From: Austropuccinia psidii
Lineage: Eukaryota; Basidiomycota; Pucciniomycetes; Pucciniales; Sphaerophragmiaceae
NCBI GenBank assembly: GCA_023105745.1
Contig: JALGQZ010000008.1
Location: forward strand, 51,202,618 to 51,266,617
Reading direction: 5' to 3'
DNA: 64,000 bases
Below the pieces are notes generated by a model, which made no database searches, was not told where the DNA came from, and saw only the letters and a program-made list of their open reading frames with translations. Of this stretch, positions 12,127-22,815 are shown piece after piece. How positions within the stretch are numbered: the first letter of the stretch is position 1; each line of letters starts with the position of its first letter. A program made the translations under genes and the position numbers.

Positions 12127-13789
12127 TCTCTCTGAATTCCATTTTTCAATCACCTACCGCCCTGGCCGCTTGGCCACCCTTCCAGATGCTTTATCCCGTT
12201 GGGACAACATTTACCCAGAGAGGGGGGAAGATTTCATCAGCAAGGATCCAATGAATTATCAAAAAAAAATCAAGCAAGATGAAATTCAAGCCTCAAAATT
12301 CTTTGCAGTCAAGGTGGAAGCATTTTCATATTTGATTTAATTAATTCAGAAGGCATTATGGCAAGATTCTCAATATAGAAGTATCCTTCAACATTTTGGT
12401 AAAGGTAAATCTGTCCAAGATTATTCTCTTGATTCCTCCTCCCAACTTCTCCTGTTCAAAGATTGGGTGGTGGTCCTGAATGACCCCACAATTCAATTCA
12501 GCATACTTTGAAAAAGGCATGACTCTCCTCTAGCTGGACACCCTGGCCAAGAGAAGACTCTCAAACTTGTCAAGTGGGATTTCCACTGGTCCGGCATGAC
12601 TCAATTCATCAAGGATTATGTATCATCCTGTCAACAGTGTTCAAGAAACAAAAATATTCATCACAAGAAATTTGGACTCCTCAAGCCTCTTCCAATTCCA
12701 AGTGGTCCTTGGATTTGTCTTTCAATGGATTTCATCACTCAATTTCCACTGTCCAATTCCTTTGACTCAATCCTTGTCATAGTGGACAGATTCTCAAAAA
12801 TGGAAGTTTTTATTCCAACAATGTCTTCAATCACTTCACTAGATTTGGCCCAATTATTCATCAAGAATATTTTCTCAAAGAATGGCCTTCCTTCAAGCAT
12901 TGTTATTGATAGAGGTTCTCTTTTTGTTTCTTCTTTTTGGATGAATCTTTGTCATAAGCTCAAGATTTCAAGAGATCAGTCCACTGCTTATCATACAGAA
13001 ACTGATGGACAGACAGAGAGGGTAAATCAGATACTAGAACAGTACCTTCAGATGTATTTCAGTTATCATCAAGATGATTGCAACACCTGGCTCCCTCTGG
13101 CTGAATTTGCCTGCAATAACTCTGACCACTCTTCAGCAAAACAATCACTGTTTTTCACTGTTTATGGAAGGGATCCACATTTTGACTCAGTTCAAATTAC
13201 TCAACATACTCCTGCTGGAAATTTATCAACAAAAATCCAATCAGTACAGCAAGAGGTCAAGAGAGAGCTTGAAGTTTCCATAAACAGGTTTAAGAGGTAT
13301 GCAGATAAAAGTAGAGCAAGTCCACCTGTTTTCAATCCTGGTGACATGGTATGGCTTTCCTCCAAGAACATAAAATCAACTAGACCCACCAAAAAACTGT
13401 CTGAAAGATGGTTGGGTCCTTTTCCAATCTTGAAGAAAGTCAGCACTCATGCCTTCCACCTCAAGCTCCCATCTCAATGTAAGTCCATCCACCCAGTCTT
13501 CCATATTTCACTCTTAGAACCAGTCAAAACATCAACAATCCCAAATAGGAATCAAGAACCTCCTCCTTCAATCATCATTGAAGAAGAGGAATGGGAAGTC
13601 TCTCAAATACTGGACTCAAAGCTTAAGAGAGGAAAATTATGGTATCTGGTGGAATTCAAAGATGTCAGTCAAGACCCAGAAAGATCCACTTGGGAACCAA
13701 CCAAAAACCTCAAGAATTTTCCTCAACTTGTCAAAGGTTTTCACTCATTATATCCTGAAAAGCCTGGGACCAATTCTTCAAAAGCTTGA
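12127..13789 (+). pseudogene. element 2 pol, 3' part (integrase and chromodomain)
   Basis: After TAA 12338-12340 and TGA 12509-12511 the frame is open to TGA 13787-13789. Integrase has its HHCC zinc finger (GHPGQEKT preceded by a histidine, then CQQC) and the DDE core: aspartate in LSMDFITQ, aspartate in VIDRGS, glutamate in DGQTERVN. A C-terminal chromodomain (about 13,578-13,760) reads EWEVSQILDSK, then WYLVEFK and TWEPTKNL. In chromoviruses this domain is thought to steer integration towards marked chromatin. The serine of the usual VSDRGS is isoleucine here. Confidence 0.88.
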
Positions 13790-13827
13790 TTCATTATGGT
13801 GCTTGGTGGGGAGAGGAATTACCAAAA

Positions 13828-13931
13828 GTAAGTCCCACTCCTGGTATGCACCTTTAGGGGTATTCTACTCTTTTTATTGTTTTAAGCATCTCCTTGGCCA
13901 CTCTGTGAGAACTTTGCAATTTTGGACACAG
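13828..13931 (+). other. intron-like module 1 after pol of element 2
   Basis: This 104-nt segment runs from GTAAGT to ACAG. It belongs to a conserved block beginning ATGGTGCTTGGTGGGGAG and containing CACCTTGG..CACTCTGTGAG (here CTCCTTGG). A paralogous block follows at 14064-14212. Splice function is inferred from motif and constant length only. Confidence 0.5.
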
Positions 13932-14099
13932 GTCTTTGGCATGGCTTTCAACTTCATTTCCAATCTTATGGCCATTTTCACTTGGGACAATGGGCCATTC
14001 ACTTTTCAATTCATTTCCAAGACTTCAAATTCAAATTCATTCCTTCAACATTTTTTGTTTTTATTTTTATGGCACTGGCTGGAGTGGTAACTACCAAAA

Positions 14100-14203
14100 G
14101 TAAGTTCCTCTCCTGGTGTGCACTTCCCTGAGGGGTCTACAATCTTGTCAAAACATCACCTTGGCCATTTTGTGAGCACCTGGCATCAAATTCCTTTTTC
14201 CAG
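14100..14203 (+). other. intron-like module 2 after pol of element 2
   Basis: This is a second 104-nt GTAAGT...CCAG segment, an imperfect duplicate of module 1, separated from it by 168 nt. Element 3 has the same pair at 22678-22777 and 22431-22534, element 1 at 2101-2201 and 1831-1934. Confidence 0.5.
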
Positions 14204-14577
14204 GTCCTTGGCCAATTTCAAAATCAGTTATCAACCTCCGTGATGAAGATTGGATACTCCTCAATATTCAATTCATTTTTATTTTCTCTTTTCTCTTTCT
14301 TTTATTTTAATTTTCATTATTTATATCAAATTTTATTTTCATTTTCATTTTATCATGTCGAATTTCATGTCAAGATTATCATTCTTTTCAAACATCATCA
14401 ATCTTGAAGCCAATCTCAAAAGAAGATCAAGCAAGTCCTGCCTCATATGACAAATTTTTAATATGGGTTATTATTTTATTTTCCTCTTAGAAGAACCTTT
14501 CTCCATCCCACTCTCAATCCTTTCCCATAGCCTCAAAAGGCTTCACCTTGTATTGGTTCTCAGGATCTCACCATTTC

Positions 14578-14591
14578 AAGGTGGGGGGTAC
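14578..14591 (+). promoter_or_regulatory. polypurine tract of element 2
   Basis: AAGGTGGGGGGTAC ends one base before the 3' LTR. The tract is kept in elements 1 and 3. It would prime plus-strand DNA. Confidence 0.8.
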
Positions 14592-16050
14592 TGTCAAAAC
14601 CATGGCAATTCACCTCCTTGGATCTCCATATGGCATATCAAGCCACGGTCGTTTTATGGACAATTGACCATATCCATCACCAGTGGCCAATATGGCCACG
14701 TCATCATCTTATGGACCATTTATGGCCATTTGTCTTTTGGGGCCCTCATGGCCCTTCACCTCAATCCAGGAGCCATAGCGGCAATCTCTGCCCAAATGGG
14801 TATTTCTGGTCATTTCCCTCAGAACCAGGGAAAATTGCCCAAATGGCTGTTTTAGGCCATTTGCGCATTTGCGCACTCTTGCCCATGTTTGCGCATATTT
14901 GCCCATTTTTGCACATTTTGTGCACTTTGACACAAAGTGCCCAAAAGACACTTTGCCGCCCTTTGGGCCAGTTTTTGGCTCAGGACCCAAAAGTGGCCAA
15001 ATACCCCAAAGGACCCAGAAACACCTTTCCAAGCTCTGAAGCCATCACATCCATCTTTTTCCCCTCCGTCTTTCCATCTCAAGACCTCTGGACATAATCT
15101 TCTTTCCAATGAACCAATATGCCATAAATGATGTTATATATCATTGTGTATCATTTTTCAACAGCAATTGAATGGTGGTAATATCAAATGGTCATCTCAA
15201 AATTCCAACATATCATCACATCATCAACGCACCCAATCATTCAGAGGACTCATCAAGGCTCAAGAGAAAGTGTTTCAGCATCAAAGACCAATCACGCCAT
15301 CAAGACGTCATTGGATAATTTTATTCACAGTATTCCCCCAAGGCAATACTGTTCAACCATTCTAAAAGTATTCTAGAGGGATTTCATTCATTAATTCAAT
15401 TGTCAAGTGTCAAAGCTCCACTCAATCCATCTTGGCAACCACCTCCATTTCAATACAATCTGGATCCATCAAGAACTGTATTTCATTTCCAAGCATGGGA
15501 AATTCATTCAACCCAATTCAATTTCAATATTAGCCAGCTGTATAAATTCCCAAAACAATCAATACAGCCTCAAGGATCAAGACAGATCAGTTTTCAGCCT
15601 GAAGAACTCAAGCTCCCAACTTTTCACATATACCGGCTACCCTTTCCACCCTGGGGGGTTTTTCCCCAGTTAATTAATATACTTTGATCTTATTTTATCT
15701 TTATTTATCTTATCATTTTGTTAAGTGAATACTGATATTATCAAGTCAGTCATTTAGCACCTTTTCTCTTATTCTTTCGTTGCCTGTCAATGGATATTTG
15801 GTGGTCATATCCTTACTAATTCCATTGTTCATTTTGGAAGGTTGAAACAGTGATTAAGGAATTACTTGGTTGGCTCTTTGGCCATTTGGCTTCTCTTTCC
15901 TCTCATTGCATCTCATCTTGTACCGGCATATTTCTTAGAGGAATTTATTCTTTATTTTCATTTCTTTATTCTTTGGAGTCTTCCAAGTGAGTTCCCTGAT
16001 TGCTGAGTGCCAGGCCACTCTTGTATTTCTGTCCAAGAGCCCCTGTGACA
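14592..16050 (+). repeat. 3' LTR of element 2
   Basis: It begins TGTCAAAACC and ends CCTGTGACA, followed by TSD cttgc. It is collinear with the 5' LTR but has visible substitutions and a different TGCGCA-type array (about 14,857-14,935), so the insertion is not recent. Confidence 0.9.
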
Positions 16051-16055
16051 CTTGC

Positions 16056-16536
16056 TTATTTTTCACATCAAAATAGAAAATTAAACTTAAAGTGAGATGT
16101 ACACTATGGGTGTACCAAACGTCCATGTAAGAATACCATGATATTAAGTGCTAAAAACATGCATAACACTATTCTTGGTGTATATGTAACATAGGATTTC
16201 TCACATTCCCATTATTTTGGCATGAAATTAAGAAAAACAAAAATTTTCACAGATCTTTTATGTGGTATTGAAGTATTTTCCATATTACCACCTCAAAGAG
16301 TTAATTTGAGCTTATTCACTCTATGGGGCTACCCTAGGTGATGGTTTGTGTAGAATCCAAACCTGGCTTTAAATACATGAATTTCCATACTCAATGAAAA
16401 GTTATTCATCCTTTCTGAAATCAAAAATGATGAATTTTGGATATATGATTGACTTATGAGTTATGCATAATTCAAAATCTATTTTTAAGATAATTGTGGC
16501 CTGATTGGGTATGTAAAATATACCTCAAGGCTCACA
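16056..16536. mobile_element. LTR-B copy 1, right part
   Basis: This continues the repeat interrupted at 4633. It matches 11635-12121 of copy 2 and ends CTCACA followed by target duplication tccac (16537-16541). Confidence 0.8.
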
Positions 16537-16541
16537 TCCAC

Positions 16542-19230
16542 TATGACAAGAATTGAGTCAAAAGAATTTGACAGTGGCAATTGAGTGATGAAATCCCTTA
16601 AAAGACATATCCAAGGAACATTTGCAATTGGATGAGGCTGGAGGAGTTTAAACTTCTTGTGATGAATATTTTTTTTCTTGAGAACTGTTGACAAGATGAT
16701 ACATAATCTTTGATAAATTGAGTCATGCCAGACCAGTGGAAATCCTGCTTGAAAAGCTTCATAGTCTTTTCTTGGCCAGGGTATCCAGCCAGAGGAAAAT
16801 CATGCCTCTTTTGAGGTATGCTGAGTTGAATTGTGGGGTAATCTGTGACCACCAACTGATCTTTGAATAAGAGAAGTTGGGAAGAGGAATCAAGAGAATA
16901 ATCTTGAACAGATTTATCTTTACCCAATTCTTGAAGGATACTTCTGTACTGAGAATTCTGCCACAATTTCTAATTAATTGATTCAATGAAATTTGAAAAA
17001 AATTCCACCTTGACTGAAAAAAATCTTTACGGTGGAACTTCATCTTGCTTAATAAGTTGCTAAAGGTTCATTGGATTCTTGCTGATGAAATCCTCCCCCC
17101 TCTCCGGATAAAGGTTGTTGCAACATGATAAGGCATATGGAAGAGTAGCTAGGTGGCCAGGGTGGTGAGTGATAGAAAAATGAAATTCAGAAAGGAATTC
17201 AGCCCAGCGGGCTTGATGGAAAGTAAGGACTTTTGAAGACATGAAGTATTGCAAGGAAGAGTGATTGGTGAGAACTCCAAAAGGGGAAGAGAGTGAAAGA
17301 AGAAAAGCCCTCCAGTGATTGAGAGCCCAGACTATGCCAAGGGATTCCTTGTCATGCATCTCATACTCAAGCTCTTTTGGAATATGCTTGTGGGTATCAA
17401 ATCCAATGGGATGCTTTCCTGTGTCAGAAGCCTGACTCAGTACAGCACCAAAGGCATGATTGGATTCATTGGTCTCCATGATGGTGGGTAGCAAAGGATT
17501 GGATCAGTATTGCAGGCCTCTTTGAGTTGGTACAACTAACTAAGAGCTTCCTCATTGGAAGTAAACCAGGAGCCTTTATTGAGGAAACTGATGAGTCAAC
17601 TAATTGTCTTTCAATAATTCTTGATGAAACAGTCGTAAAAATTTGCGAAGACAAGGAATCATTGGAGAGCCTTGAGGTTTCTTTGAGGTGGCAAATTGAG
17701 AATATACTGGAATTTGGCTTGTTCCATCTTCAGTCCCTCAGAACAAACAATATAACCCAAATACTCTGCACTAGAAACATTACATAGGCACTTTGAGGCC
17801 TTAGCAAAGAGGCTTTTGGCTCTGAGTCTGGAAAGAACCTTGGACACATGAGTGACATGTTCTGCCTCAGGCTTCGAAAAGACCATAATTTCATCCAAAT
17901 AAACCACAATATAAATATCAAGAAGATCATGGAAGATATCATTGACAAGATTCTGAAAAGAGGTAGGAGCATTGGTGCATCCATATGGCATAACCAAATA
18001 CTCATAACTGTCGTATTGAGTTCTAAAATCTGTCAAGTGTTCATCAATCTCCTTTATTCTGAGCATGTTATATGCACAACGCAAATCAATCTTGGAGAAG
18101 ATAGAAGAGCCATGAAAAACAGAGAGAAGCTGATTCATAGGAGGAACATTATACTTGTTCTTCCTAGTAACAGCATTTAGTTTGCAGTAATCAACACACA
18201 AAAGGAGGCCACCATCCTTCTTTTTGACAAAGAGGACAGGTGGTCCCGTTGAAGAGGAGCTTGGCAGGATGAAACCTTTCTCTACATTCTCTTAAATGTA
18301 GGGCCTGAGTGTATCTGACTCTTGCTTTGATAAAAATAGATCACCCCAACTGGAGATAGAGACCCCTCCAGCTCAATATGATGATCACAGGCATGGTTAG
18401 GAGGAAGTTTCTCTGCTTTTACCTTGGAGAATACATTCAAGTACTGGTGATAAACAGAATGAAAAACCTTGATCATGGTTTCTATTTCTTGTTCCTCTTC
18501 CTCTTCATCCCATAACTCCTCCAGGGAGTCATGATAAGATGAAGGAGGGAGGTACATATTTGCAAAGAAGAGATGAAGTGAAGATACATGATTCTCTTCT
18601 CCAAAATCTTGAATCTCTTTGAATAGTTCATCTTTAGAGTGTAGTTATGACTGATGGGAATTAAGGGAAGGAATATGGACAGAAGATGGAAATGATGGTG
18701 TTCTAGAATCACCAACCACAGCTGCACATGATTTGGAAGAAGAAAAGTCATTACTGAAAGATTTTGAAGGATCATAATAGTCTTTATGATCTGCATTAAA
18801 GGCTATCAGCACTTGCCTTCAATCAATAGATTGATTAGAATGGTTTAGAAAGTCAAATCCCAATATGAGGTCTTCTCCCTTGGGCGTATCAATGACCAAA
18901 AAGTCCCCTTTAAAGCTTTGGAATGAAGGGAGCTCAACCATATATTTGGTATGGTGAATCACAAATAAGGAAGGGGACTCAGAGGAGTCCAGAATGATAA
19001 AAGGAATCCTCTCTGGGATCTCTGACATAGTCAAAGAATACGTATGAACATACTGCTTTGCAATAAATGAGTTGGTAGCACCAGAATAAATGAGAATACT
19101 GTAAAAAACATCAGAAAGAGAAGAAAAAACAGAGAATTTAAGACAATTCTTGACACCAGTATCCAGAATGCACAATTGTCCTCTGGATGGAAAACTGTGA
19201 AGACCATTTAATACCACATTATCTTCACCC
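16542..19230 (-). pseudogene. element 1 pol (protease, RT, RNase H, start of integrase)
   Basis: From 19230 downward on the minus strand the order is a protease whose catalytic triad is altered (IYSGATNSF, so aspartate to tyrosine), a linker with TGA after NQSID, then RT with FHGSSIFSKIDL and YLDE (17890-17901) where active enzymes have YLDD. TGA at 17659-17661, a frameshift near 18290 and another before 17494 break the frame. RNase H (ETNESNHAFGAV) and integrase N-terminal remnants reach 16542. It continues at 3204. Two catalytic residues and the frame are lost, so the copy is dead. Confidence 0.85.
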
Positions 19231-20385
19231 AGGCTTTTCCCTTGCTGGGAAATTGGCCTGACAGTTTGGTAAGCTTGTTTTGAGGCCTTTTGAAAAAAGG
19301 ACTCAAGACTATTCTTCCCATGGGAAGGTACATAAACACTCCTTGATTATTCTTTGTTTTTCAGAATTCATCAGCTTGAAATCTTCATTCAACAAAAAAT
19401 AATGGGACTTGTCCCTCTTCTGAAAATTCTTCTTCTTCTTTTGATTTGAATTTGAAGAACTTTGAGGCTGAGAAGAATGTTACTTTGAGGCTTCAGGCTT
19501 CTTCTATTGATGATGACTCTTCTCTTTTTGCCTCTCATGGTACCTGGTATCAAGATCCAGGGTAATATCCATTAAGTCTTGAACAGAGTCAAATCTTGAA
19601 GCATGGGAGGCCAACTGATCCAAAATCCTGGATGGAAATCCCTTCCTTAAATGGTGGATGAGAGCCCTTTCACCCCAATCTCCAATTCTTGAAACCAAAC
19701 TTCTAGAACCAATGATGTATAAAGAAACATGTCCAACATCTTTCATTCTTAAGGTATCCAACTCTGCTTCAGCTTTTCTAACCTCATTTGGGTCTTCAAA
19801 CAAAGTAAAGAGTTGGGATCCAAATAATTGACAAGAATTGATAAGAGCTTGGGCCTTGATTGGCGAGATTGGAAAAATAAGGTTCAATCCACTTTGCAGC
19901 ACTGCCAATGAGAAATGAAGTGGCATAAAGGACTCTCTTTCTGTCTTGGGAGAAGTTTTCCAGATCATTATGAAAAAATAATTGACAAGACTGAATGAAG
20001 CTTCTAACTTTGAAAGGATGAGTCTCATCAAAGCATTCTGGTGCCTTCATAGATGAAATCTTGAAGGCTGGTGGTCTTGATGATTCAGAAGATGAATATG
20101 TTTGAATATTGGACATAGTTTGAGTCATTTGCTGCATGATGGCTAATAAAGATGGTTCAGACTGGGCTAGAGTTGGCCCTCCAGTACCTTGAGATGCCCC
20201 CACAGGAGCAGGAATACCTTCAGTACCATCATACTCTTCCTCTTTGATAGAATTCTCCTCCTCCTTTAACCATCATTAACAAGCCCTTTTAAATTTTTCT
20301 TTGAAATAATTGGAAATCCGCCAACTACTCCTGAAAAAAAAATTGATCTTCTGGGACCTCTTCCTTCCTTCCTGGATGGTGCTTC
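19231..20385 (-). pseudogene. element 1 gag, main part
   Basis: The capsid-like core (PECFDETHPFKVRSF to LDTRYHERQ) is recognisable on the minus strand but needs two frames. The zinc-knuckle region near 19,290-19,340 is degraded. The GGGAAAA heptamer and a version of the downstream stem survive at 19,187-19,236, where the gag stop TGA has become TGG. The 5' end is cut at 20385 by insertion E and resumes at 31716. Confidence 0.8.
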
Positions 20386-20589
20386 TGTGGGCCTTGGAGG
20401 TATTTTCATATACTCAAATGACCACAAATAACATAATAAGATACAAATATAAATAAAATGAATTTATTTTATTATCAAAAGAAGAATTAAAATATAAATA
20501 CAAATTTATATACAAAATTAAAAACCTAATCATAATTCAAAATGAAAATTAAATTAAATTACAAAATTATGAAAATACATTTTTACCCG
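20386..20589. mobile_element. insertion E, left part (AT-rich)
   Basis: It begins TGTGGGCC right after gcttc (20381-20385). The same 5 bp recur at 31711-31715 where the gag of element 1 resumes, so 20386-31710 is one insertion, itself split by element 3. The piece is very AT-rich with no gene. Confidence 0.6.
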
Positions 20590-22038
20590 TCTCACAGGGG
20601 CTCTTGGACAGAAATACAAGAGTGGCCTGGCACGCAGCAATCGGGGAACTCACTTGGAAGACTCCAAAAGGATAAAGAACAAAAGTAATAAGAATGAATT
20701 CCTCTAAAAGATATGCAGGTACAAGATGAGATGCAAAAGAGGAAAGGGAATCCAAATGGCCAAAAAGCCAACCAAGTAAGTCCTTAATCACTGTTTCAAC
20801 CTGCCAAAAATGAATAATGGAATTAGTAAGGATATGACCACCAAATATCCATTGACAGGCAAAGAAAGAGAAAGAGAAAAGTGCTAAATGACTGACTTAA
20901 TAATATCAGTATTTGCTTAACTAAAGTGAAGAGAAAATAAAGATAAAATAAAATCAAAGTATATTAATTAACTGGGGAAAAACCCCCCAGGGTGGAAAGG
21001 GTAGCCGGTATATGTGAAAAGTTGAGAGCTTGAGTTCTTCAGGCTGAAAACTGATATGTATTGATCCTTGAGGCTGTATTGATTGTTTTGGGAATTGATA
21101 CAGCTGGCTAATATTGAAATTGAATTGGGTTGAATGAACTTCCCATGCTTGAAAGTGAAATACAGTTCTTGATGGATCCAGACTGTATTGAAATGAATGT
21201 GGTTGCCAAGATGGATTGAGTGGAGCTTTGACACTTGACAACTTCTTTTGGCACTGCCTCTTGAATACACTTGAGAATGAATTGACAGTATTCCCTTGGA
21301 AGGAATACTTGGAGTGAGAATAACCAATGACTGCTTTATGGCGTCATTGGTCTTTGACGCTGAAACACTTGCTCTTGAGCCTTGATGATTCCTCTGAATG
21401 ATTGGGTGCCTTGATGACGTGATGAGATGTTGGAATGTTGAAAATACCATTTGATATTGCCACCATTGAATTGCTGTTGAAAAATGATGCACAATGATAT
21501 ATAACATCATTTATGGCATATTGATTGATTGGCAAGAAGATTACGTCCAAAGGTCTTGAGGTGGAAAGGCAGAGGGGAAAAGGATGGATGTGATGGCTTC
21601 AGAGCTTGGAAAGGTGTTTCTGGGCCTTTTGGGGTTTTTGGCCACTTTTGGGTTCTGAGCCAAAAACTGGCCAAAAAGGCAGGAAAGTGTCTTTTGGACA
21701 CTTTGCGTCAAAGTGCGCAAAAATGCGCAAATATGCGCAAAGTGCGCAAAAGTGCGCATTATGAGCCCAAATGGCCAAAACAGCCATTTGGGCCATTTCC
21801 CCTGGTTTTGAGGGAAATGACCAGAAATACCCATTTGGGCATAAATTGCCGCTATGGGTTCTGGATTGAGGTGAAGGGCCATGAAGGCCCCAAAACACAA
21901 ATGGCCATACATGGTCCATAAGATGATGACGTGGCCATATTGGCCACTGGTGATGGATATGGCCAATTGGCCATAAAAGAACTGTGGCTTGATATGCCAT
22001 ATGGGGATCCAAGGAAGTGAATTGCCATGGTTGTGACA
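20590..22038 (-). repeat. 3' LTR of element 3
   Basis: This LTR is 1449 bp and contains five TGCGCA units (21714-21758). It follows a purine tract (22039-22055) on the minus strand. It is closely similar to the 5' LTR, and the 27-bp length difference is accounted for by three 9-bp array units. Confidence 0.88.
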
Positions 22039-22055
22039 GTACACCCCACCTTGAA

Positions 22056-22815
22056 ATGGTGAGCTCCTGAGCACCAATACAAGGTGAAGCCTGTTGAGCC
22101 TATTGGAAAGATTTTGAGAGAGTGATTCAAGAGGACTGATTAAGGTAAAAAATTTGAAAACTGATATTAAGAATTTGACATTTGATGCAGGACTTGCTTG
22201 ATCTTCTTTTGACATTGGCTTCATCATTTGAATTGAATTTTAAAATGAATGAAAATTTTTTACGTGATAATTGACGTGATAAGAGAAAAATTAAAATGAA
22301 ACTAAGATAAAAATAAAGAATTAAAATGAAAATAACAAAAGAAAAGAAAAAAGAAAAATGAATTGAATCTTGAGGAGGTTCCAATCTTCATCACGGAGGT
22401 TGATAACTGATTTTGAAACTGGCCAAGGACCTGGAAAGAGAATTTTGATGCCAGGTGCTCACAAAGTGACCAAGGCGATGTTTTGACAAGATTGTAGACC
22501 CCTCAGGGAAGTTCACACCAGGAGAGGAACTTACTTTTGGTAATTACCACTCCCGCCAGTGCCATAAAAGTAAAACAAAATGCTGAAGGAATGAATTTGA
22601 ATTTTGAAGTCTTGAAAATGAATCAAAAGGTGAATGGCCATAAGATTGGAAATGAAGTTGAAAGCCATGCCAGAGATCTGTGTCCAAAATTGCAAAGTGC
22701 TCACAGAGTGGCCAAGGTGATGTTTACAACAAAAGAGTAGAGTACCCCTAAAGGTGCATACCAGGAGTGGGACTTACTTTTGGTAATTCCTCTCCCCACC
22801 AAGCACCATAATGAA
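22056..22815 (-). other. 3' untranslated part of element 3 with two intron-like modules
   Basis: Modules are 22678-22777 (100 nt) and 22431-22534 (104 nt), each GTAAGT to AG on the minus strand. No gene is seen. Confidence 0.65.

Larger units (their letters stand above)
4634..16050 (+). mobile_element. element 2, family A Ty3/Gypsy chromovirus with both LTRs
   Basis: The element has paired LTRs (4634-6091 and 14592-16050), a perfect 5-bp target duplication cttgc (4629-4633 and 16051-16055), PBS, gag, pol and a polypurine tract. The empty target is visible in LTR-B copy 2 near 11627-11645. Pol order is protease, reverse transcriptase, RNase H, integrase, chromodomain, the order of Ty3/Gypsy chromoviruses. 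The element is interrupted by LTR-B copy 2 and carries nonsense codons in gag and pol, so it is not autonomous. Confidence 0.92.
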
